A stretch of 64,000 nucleotides of DNA from Hymenobacter nivis. GTDB lineage: Bacteria > Bacteroidota > Bacteroidia > Cytophagales > Hymenobacteraceae. The DNA is taken from positions 3,348,001 to 3,412,000 of the forward strand of contig NZ_CP029145.1 of the NCBI RefSeq assembly GCF_003149515.1, in the 5' to 3' direction. Shown here in pieces: positions 59,521 through 64,000 of the stretch (positions are counted from its first letter, which is position 1; every line of letters starts with the position of its first letter). A model generated the notes under the pieces. It saw only the letters and a program-made list of their open reading frames with translations, searched no databases and was not told the DNA's origin. A program made the position numbers and the translations under genes.

Positions 59521-60621
59521 ATGGCTACTTCCACTGCTCCCCAAGACACTTTTGCGCCCGACGCGGCGCCCGAGGCCGGCGCCGAGCCCCTCGAAGCGCC
59601 CAAGCGCCGCAACCCCCTCGTGCTCGTTATCCTGGCCGTGGTGCTGCTGGCCGGCGGCTTTTTTGGCTGGACGCGCTACCAGTTCTCGCAGGCCCACGAA
59701 AGCACCGACGACGCGGCCGTAGAAGGCGACGTATACCCGGTCATTCCTCGCGCAGGGGGCCCGGTTATCAAGGTATATATTGTTGACAACCAAATGGTTA
59801 AGAAGGGCGACACGCTCGTAACCATTGACAAGTCGGACTACCAGCAGCGCGTGAACGCCATGGAAGCGGCCCTCGTGGCCGCCCAGGCCCAGGTAGTGGC
59901 CGCCCGCGCCGGGGTGGGCACGGCCCAAGCCAACGTGCGCACTGCCCAAACCACCATCGGCGTGAGCGCGGCCAGCCGGGCGCGCTTGCAGCAGGACTTG
60001 GCACGCAGCGTGAAGCTTCGCAAAGACGACATCATCCCGCAGAGCGACTACGACGCGGTAGCGGCCAACCTGAAAATGACCGCCGCCCAGCAAAGCACTG
60101 CCCAAGACCAGGTGAGCGTGGCCCGCCAGCAAGTGATATCGGCCCAGCAGCAAATCACCGTGGCTCAGGCCGTGGTGAAGCAGCGCCAGTCGGACCTCGA
60201 CAACGCCAAGCTTCAGCTTAGCTACACCACGCTCGTGGCGCCCGCCAACGGCATTGTGAGCAAGAAAAACGTGCAGCCCGGCCAAGTGGTGGGCCCCGGT
60301 CAGCAGCTCCTCGGCTTGGTATCGAGCGGCAAAACCTGGGTTGTTGCCAACTACAAGGAAACCCAACTTGAGAACATGAAAGTGGGCCAGAAGGCTAAAA
60401 TAGAAGTAGATGCCTACCCCAACGAGGCGTTCGAGGGCCACGTCGAGTCGCTGTCGGCCGCCACGGGGGCCCGCTTCGCCCTGCTGCCCCCCGACAATGC
60501 CAGCGGCAACTTCGTGAAAGTGACCCAGCGCGTGCCCGTCAAAATTGTGCTCGACAAGGAGGATGCCCAGCACCCGCTGCGCGCCGGCATGAGCGTAAAC
60601 GCCATTGTGGCGGTTAAATAA
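59521..60621 (+). CDS. HlyD/EmrA-type membrane fusion protein
   Basis: A 366-residue periplasmic adaptor. One N-terminal transmembrane helix (LVLVILAVVLLAGGFFGWTR, residues ~37-56) is followed by the lipoyl half YPVIPRAGGPVIKVYIVDNQ, a long coiled coil (VAAQAQVVAARAGVGTAQAN onward), the second lipoyl half YTTLVAPANGIVSKKNVQPG and a beta-barrel ending RAGMSVNAIVAVK. It joins the EmrB-type pump to TolC. Intact and of normal length. Confidence 0.94.
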   Translation: MATSTAPQDTFAPDAAPEAGAEPLEAPKRRNPLVLVILAVVLLAGGFFGWTRYQFSQAHESTDDAAVEGDVYPVIPRAGGPVIKVYIVDNQMVKKGDTLVTIDKSDYQQRVNAMEAALVAAQAQVVAARAGVGTAQANVRTAQTTIGVSAASRARLQQDLARSVKLRKDDIIPQSDYDAVAANLKMTAAQQSTAQDQVSVARQQVISAQQQITVAQAVVKQRQSDLDNAKLQLSYTTLVAPANGIVSKKNVQPGQVVGPGQQLLGLVSSGKTWVVANYKETQLENMKVGQKAKIEVDAYPNEAFEGHVESLSAATGARFALLPPDNASGNFVKVTQRVPVKIVLDKEDAQHPLRAGMSVNAIVAVK

Positions 60622-60647
60622 CCAGTGAATGAGTGAGTTGTGAATGA

Positions 60648-60715
60648 GTGAGTTATTAGCTGCGGATGAGTGAATTACACTTATAAAATCTACTCATCCG
60701 CAGCTAATAACTCAC
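60648..60715. repeat. Perfect 24-bp-stem hairpin between emrA and emrB homologues
   Basis: GTGAGTTATTAGCTGCGGAT plus GAGT (60648-60671) is exactly complementary to 60692-60715 across a 20-bp loop. Direct repeats of GAATGAGTGAGTT precede it. It could limit read-through or stabilise the upstream mRNA end; no U-tract follows beyond TTTTA. Confidence 0.85.
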
Positions 60716-60755
60716 TTTTACCCAACCACTTCACACCCTCCTACTTTAACAAAGA

Positions 60756-62330
60756 ATGGAAACCGGATTTACCAAATGGATCATCGTCGTGACGGTGGTT
60801 CTCTGCGTTTTGCTGGAGCTGATTGACACCAGCATCGTGAACGTGGCCCTGACCCAGATGATGGGCAACCTCTCGGCCACGCAGCAGGAAGTGAGCTGGG
60901 TGGTGGCGGCCTACGCCATTGCCAACGTGATTGTGATTCCGATGACCGGCTTTTTGGCTGAGCAGTTCGGACGGCGCAACTATTTCCTGGCCTCGGTAAT
61001 TCTCTTCACGCTGGCCTCGATAGCCTGCGGGCAGAGCACCAACATCTGGGAGCTGGTGGCATTCCGCTTCATCCAGGGCGTGGGCGGCGGGGCCCTCATG
61101 GCCACGTCGCAGTCCATCCTGGTCGACACGTTTCCGCCCAGGCAGCTGGCCCTGGGCCAAGCCCTGTTCGGCATGGGCGTCATCATCGGGCCTACCATTG
61201 GGCCCACGCTCGGCGGCTACATCGTGGACAGCAGCCTCGGCTGGCCCTGGATTTTCTACGTGAACGTGCCGGTGGGCATCCTGGCCAGCATCTTCACTTT
61301 CCTGTTCATCCGCGACCCCGAGCGCATCCGCAACGCCATCCCGACGCCTTTGCGGCGGATTGACTGGGCTGGCATTGGGCTGCTGATAATGGGCGTGGGC
61401 TCGCTGCAATACGTGCTGGAGCAGGGCGAAACCGAGGACTGGTTCGACAGCCGGATCATCGTGCTGTTCGCGACGCTGGCCGCCGTGGGCATCATCGGCT
61501 TCATCTGGCGCGAACTGACGGCCGCCAAGCCCATCGTGGATTTGCGGGTGCTCACGAAGAGCCGCAACCTGGCGGTGGGCGCATTCTTGTCGTTCGTGCT
61601 CGGGTTCGGGCTGTTCGCCTCGGTGTTCGTGCTGCCCATTTTCACGCAGCGCATCCTGGGCTTCTCAGCCGCCCAAACGGGCCTGCTGCTGCTGCCGGGG
61701 GCCCTGGCCTCGGGCTTCATGATGCCGGTCATCGGCAAGTCGCTGCAAAACGGGGTGCCCCAGAAGCTGCTGCTGGCCATGGGCTTCACCATCTTCTTCG
61801 GCTTCACGTTTTGGATGAGTGCCAAGATTTCGCCCACTGCCGGCACCAGCGACTTCTTCTGGCCCCTGATTGTGCGCGGCGTGGGCCTGGGCCTCATCTT
61901 CCTGCCCATCACCACCATGAGCCTGGCTGGCTTGCAGGGCAAAGACGCGGGCCAGGCCGCCGGCCTCACCGGTATGATTCGCCAGCTCGGCGGCTCGTTC
62001 GGGGTGGCCATCGTGGGCACGTACCTCGAGCGCGGCATGGCCAGCACCCGGATGGGCCTGCTGCCCAACATCTCACTCTACAACCCCGAGACGGTGCAGC
62101 GCATTCAGGCCTTTACCCAGAATTTCATCAACCGCGGCTTCCCCGCCGCGCAAGCCCGCCAGCAGGCCTACGCCGCCCTCGAAGGCGTGCTGATGAAGCA
62201 GGTATCCATCATCACCTACTCGCAGATATTCACCACATTGGGCTTCTTCTTCCTTGCCTGCCTGCCGCTTATCCTGCTGATAAAACGCGTCAAAGCCGGT
62301 GAAAAAATAGACCTCAACGCCGCCCACTAA
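60756..62330 (+). CDS. DHA2-family MFS multidrug transporter (EmrB/QacA type)
   Basis: A 524-residue pump with 14 predicted helices. DHA2 signatures are LLELIDTSIVNVALTQMMGN (motif D1), AEQFGRRNYFLASV (motif A) and GMGVIIGPTIGPTLGGYIVD (motif C). It exports hydrophobic compounds in exchange for protons, working with the HlyD adaptor and TolC channel. The C-terminus is cytosolic and basic (KRVKAGEKIDLNAAH). A terminator follows at 62401-62435. The drug or natural substrate cannot be predicted. Confidence 0.94.
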   Translation: METGFTKWIIVVTVVLCVLLELIDTSIVNVALTQMMGNLSATQQEVSWVVAAYAIANVIVIPMTGFLAEQFGRRNYFLASVILFTLASIACGQSTNIWELVAFRFIQGVGGGALMATSQSILVDTFPPRQLALGQALFGMGVIIGPTIGPTLGGYIVDSSLGWPWIFYVNVPVGILASIFTFLFIRDPERIRNAIPTPLRRIDWAGIGLLIMGVGSLQYVLEQGETEDWFDSRIIVLFATLAAVGIIGFIWRELTAAKPIVDLRVLTKSRNLAVGAFLSFVLGFGLFASVFVLPIFTQRILGFSAAQTGLLLLPGALASGFMMPVIGKSLQNGVPQKLLLAMGFTIFFGFTFWMSAKISPTAGTSDFFWPLIVRGVGLGLIFLPITTMSLAGLQGKDAGQAAGLTGMIRQLGGSFGVAIVGTYLERGMASTRMGLLPNISLYNPETVQRIQAFTQNFINRGFPAAQARQQAYAALEGVLMKQVSIITYSQIFTTLGFFFLACLPLILLIKRVKAGEKIDLNAAH

Positions 62331-62400
62331 AAAAACGTGGTCCGCAATTTGCCTAAGCTATTATACGTGGCTTGATTAGGTGACGATTCACTAGGATATA

Positions 62401-62435
62401 AAAAGGGCTTCCTGCATTTAGCAGGAAGCCCTTTT
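62401..62435. terminator. Bidirectional Rho-independent terminator
   Basis: AAAAGGGCTTCCTGC pairs exactly with GCAGGAAGCCCTTTT around ATTTA. It separates the convergent emrB homologue and lipoprotein gene. Confidence 0.93.
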
Positions 62436-62459
62436 GGTGTGCGGTGGGGCCCCGGAGCG

Positions 62460-63476
62460 CTACTGGTACTGCACGTAGAGCGGCACCGGGGTTAGCTCGG
62501 CCAGCACCTCTTTGGGCGTCATCAGGTGGAACGGCTTGCGCTTGATGTCGTACTCGTAGAAGAGCTTGAAGCCCGTGTACTGCACCGGCTGCTTCTGCAC
62601 ATAGGCCTTGTACGAATCCTTTTTCAGCACCGGGTCGCCCCAGCCGTCCATGTCTATAATGACCTGCACGCGGGGGTCGAGCTTGATGTTTTTGTAGTTC
62701 GTGAGCATGCCCTGGGTGAAGCGGTGCACTATCAAAATCTTGGGCGGCAAGTGGTTTTCGCTCACGATGCGGGCCAGGAAGTTGATGGCGTAGTTCACGT
62801 CCTTGGCGTCGTAAGTGCCGATTTTTTTGCCCGGCCGCGCGTTTTTAGTGGCCATGGCAAACTCGGGGTCGATGCCCAGATGAATAGTCGGGTCCTTGAG
62901 GTATTCCGTCAGCTTGGGCAGCTCGTGGGGCAGGTCGCTCAGGCCCACCTGCACGTCCATGAACAGCAGGGCGTTTTTCTCCTTGGCCCAGGCGCGCGTC
63001 TCCTCAATCGTGCTTTTCGAGTTCATCAGGCGGTACTTGCCGTCGGCGCCGGCCGCGCCCTGAGCCGTGATGGTGACGCTGTGCAGCGCCGGCATCACGG
63101 GCAGGCTGGGGTCGGCGGCCTGCCACTCGGCCAGCACTTTATCAAACTTGCGCATCATCTGCGCCTTGGGCTCGCGGCCCAAAATGCCCATCCCTTTTGA
63201 GCGGATATTACCATAAAACGCCACAATGCGGTGGCCCGGCAGGATGGCCCCCGGCAGCTGCCCGGTTTTGCGGGCAATGCTGTCGGCCTTCAGCGAGTCG
63301 CGCTGCAAGACCAGGCGCTTGATTTTGATGGTGTCGACGACGGCCGGCGGCGTAGTGGTGGCCGACTCAACCGCCGATTTTTCGCCCTCGGTGGGGCGGT
63401 TTTGGCACGCGGGCAGGGCCCCGGCGGCCAGCAAAGCGCAAGCGGCCAGCGGGCCGAAAAATTTCGATGAAAGCAC
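62460..63476 (-). CDS. Hypothetical lipoprotein
   Basis: A 338-residue protein; GTG at 63476 gives a lipoprotein signal, SSKFFGPLAACALLAAGALPAC. After a linker (TEGEKSAVESATTTPPAVVD) the folded part contains HRIVAFYGNIRSKGMGILGR, VMPALHSVTITAQGAAG, ALLFMDVQVGLSDLPHELPK, DPTIHLGIDPEFAM and VQVIIDMDGWGDP. Repeated acidic residues at strand ends suggest a TIM-barrel, perhaps glycosidase-like, but I cannot name the family. Codons upstream of 63476 to 63668 lack signal-peptide features. Confidence 0.78.
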   Translation of the reverse strand: MLSSKFFGPLAACALLAAGALPACQNRPTEGEKSAVESATTTPPAVVDTIKIKRLVLQRDSLKADSIARKTGQLPGAILPGHRIVAFYGNIRSKGMGILGREPKAQMMRKFDKVLAEWQAADPSLPVMPALHSVTITAQGAAGADGKYRLMNSKSTIEETRAWAKEKNALLFMDVQVGLSDLPHELPKLTEYLKDPTIHLGIDPEFAMATKNARPGKKIGTYDAKDVNYAINFLARIVSENHLPPKILIVHRFTQGMLTNYKNIKLDPRVQVIIDMDGWGDPVLKKDSYKAYVQKQPVQYTGFKLFYEYDIKRKPFHLMTPKEVLAELTPVPLYVQYQ

Positions 63477-63697
63477 TGAATAAAAATCGGTTGGAAGGGC
63501 AAAAGACCTTCTAAAGGTAAGCGCGTTTTGCGCACCGCGGCGGGGCCCCGCCCGGGCCCTTGGTTTCAAAACTGCGCCCGGTGCACGTGGGGGCCTATTG
63601 GAGTAGTTTGGCACGGTTTTGAAACCAGTGGGCTTGGCTATCTGCTGGGAATCACACCGCCCGGCCATTCGCGTGTTCTATTCTTTCGCCTTATTCC

Positions 63698-63729
63698 GAA
63701 GGCCCCGCTGCCAGTGCAGCGGGGCCTTC
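63698..63729. terminator. GC-rich hairpin, probable terminator
   Basis: GAAGGCCCCGCTGC pairs exactly with GCAGCGGGGCCTTC around CAGT. It is 16 bp after the stop of the VWA protein gene in its direction of reading. Confidence 0.65.
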
Positions 63730-63744
63730 TTGTGGGGCCCCGGC

Positions 63745-64000
63745 TCAGCGGGCACCCATGGCCCCGGTACCGCTCAGGCCCTGGGCCAGGCCCACGAGGC
63801 GTACCAGCTCGGCGCGGTAGCCGTCGGCATCGGGGCCCCGGCTGCCGGCGGCCAGCGCGGCGGTGGCGGCCCAGGTGGCAGTGCCGGCCTGCGGGCTTTG
63901 GCGCAGCAGCAACCCAAACTGGGCCACGGCGGCAGCAAATCGGAAATCGGCCGAGGCCTGCGCTACGGGCCCGGCCTCGCCGTTCAGCACCTGGAAAAGC
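63745..64000 (-). CDS. VWA-domain protein with DUF3520 (YfbK-like), C-terminal part
   Basis: The last 85 codons of a gene that runs off the right edge. DFRFAAAVAQFGLLLRQSPQ, WAATAALAAGSRGPDADGYR and [15 protein letters not shown] match the DUF3520 C-terminus of YfbK-type von Willebrand factor A proteins. The VWA metal-binding domain would lie outside the window. No stop interrupts the visible part. Confidence 0.8.
   Translation of the reverse strand, partial: LFQVLNGEAGPVAQASADFRFAAAVAQFGLLLRQSPQAGTATWAATAALAAGSRGPDADGYRAELVRLVGLAQGLSGTGAMGAR

Noticed and set aside
62409..62427. Third copy of the TCCTG...CAGGA operator
   Set aside because: The motif at 62411-62427 has a seven-base spacer and is part of the terminator stem downstream of the operon.

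Overview
The window looks like chromosome from a GC-rich Bacteroidota of the Cytophagales, most likely Hymenobacter or a close relative; this placement is inferred from gene content, not computed. Supporting signs are a type IX secretion (T9SS) C-terminal sorting domain, OmpP1/FadL-, TolC- and RlpA-type envelope proteins, a carotenoid gene, a GH3-family protein, promoters of the Bacteroidota TTG-N19-TAnnTTTG type, few Shine-Dalgarno sequences, and a very frequent GGGGCCCC word. I see no rRNA, tRNA or CRISPR array.

Layout. 1-1.85 kb: an IS5-type transposase running off the left edge, half of a dispersed hairpin repeat, and a 5'-truncated carboxylesterase. 1.85-16 kb: mostly housekeeping and envelope genes (ClC channel, radA, a TlpA-like protein, a radical SAM/SPASM protein, nfeD-floA, proS, a glycine-rich lipoprotein, a FadL-type porin). 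16-19.2 kb: a decayed patch with an ISAs1 fragment, a lower-GC zinc alcohol/formaldehyde dehydrogenase, a frameshifted IS3 element and a TniB ATPase fragment. 19.2-30.2 kb: lipoproteins, a DUF3365 haem protein, a VirK/YbjX protein, an FAD amine-oxidase-like enzyme, a secreted GH13 amylase and a DUF1501/DUF1800 pair. 30.2-32.4 kb: two adjoining inactive insertion sequences (IS630, then IS701-like). 32.4-44.7 kb: a GT-C-like membrane protein, a GDSL esterase, a carotenoid enzyme, lptB, GH3, AIM24, gltX and a hydrolase. 44.7-45.8 kb: a hairpin repeat, a ridA fragment and an IS200. 45.8-52.7 kb: a GT35 phosphorylase, rlpA, DUF72 and an MBOAT/AlgJ-like O-acetylation pair. 52.7-53.7 kb: a deleted IS3 element nested between IS630 ends. 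53.8-62.4 kb: a glutathionylspermidine-synthase-like enzyme, then a divergent module of a sigma-54 enhancer-binding regulator (minus) facing TolC, a universal stress protein, an HlyD/EmrA adaptor and an EmrB-type MFS pump (plus). The right edge holds a lipoprotein and the end of a VWA/DUF3520 protein.

The most informative system is the efflux module at 55.2-62.3 kb. The 218-bp divergent gap carries two in-phase 16-bp palindromes next to the regulator start and, about 120 bp further on, a near-consensus -24/-12 promoter just before tolC, so the sequence itself predicts the control circuit. The second theme is dispersed intergenic hairpins of about 90 bp: eight full-length or variant copies and three half copies, each half ending within 8 bp of an insertion-sequence end. 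Two copies sit inside a longer MITE-like unit placed directly behind proS and gltX.
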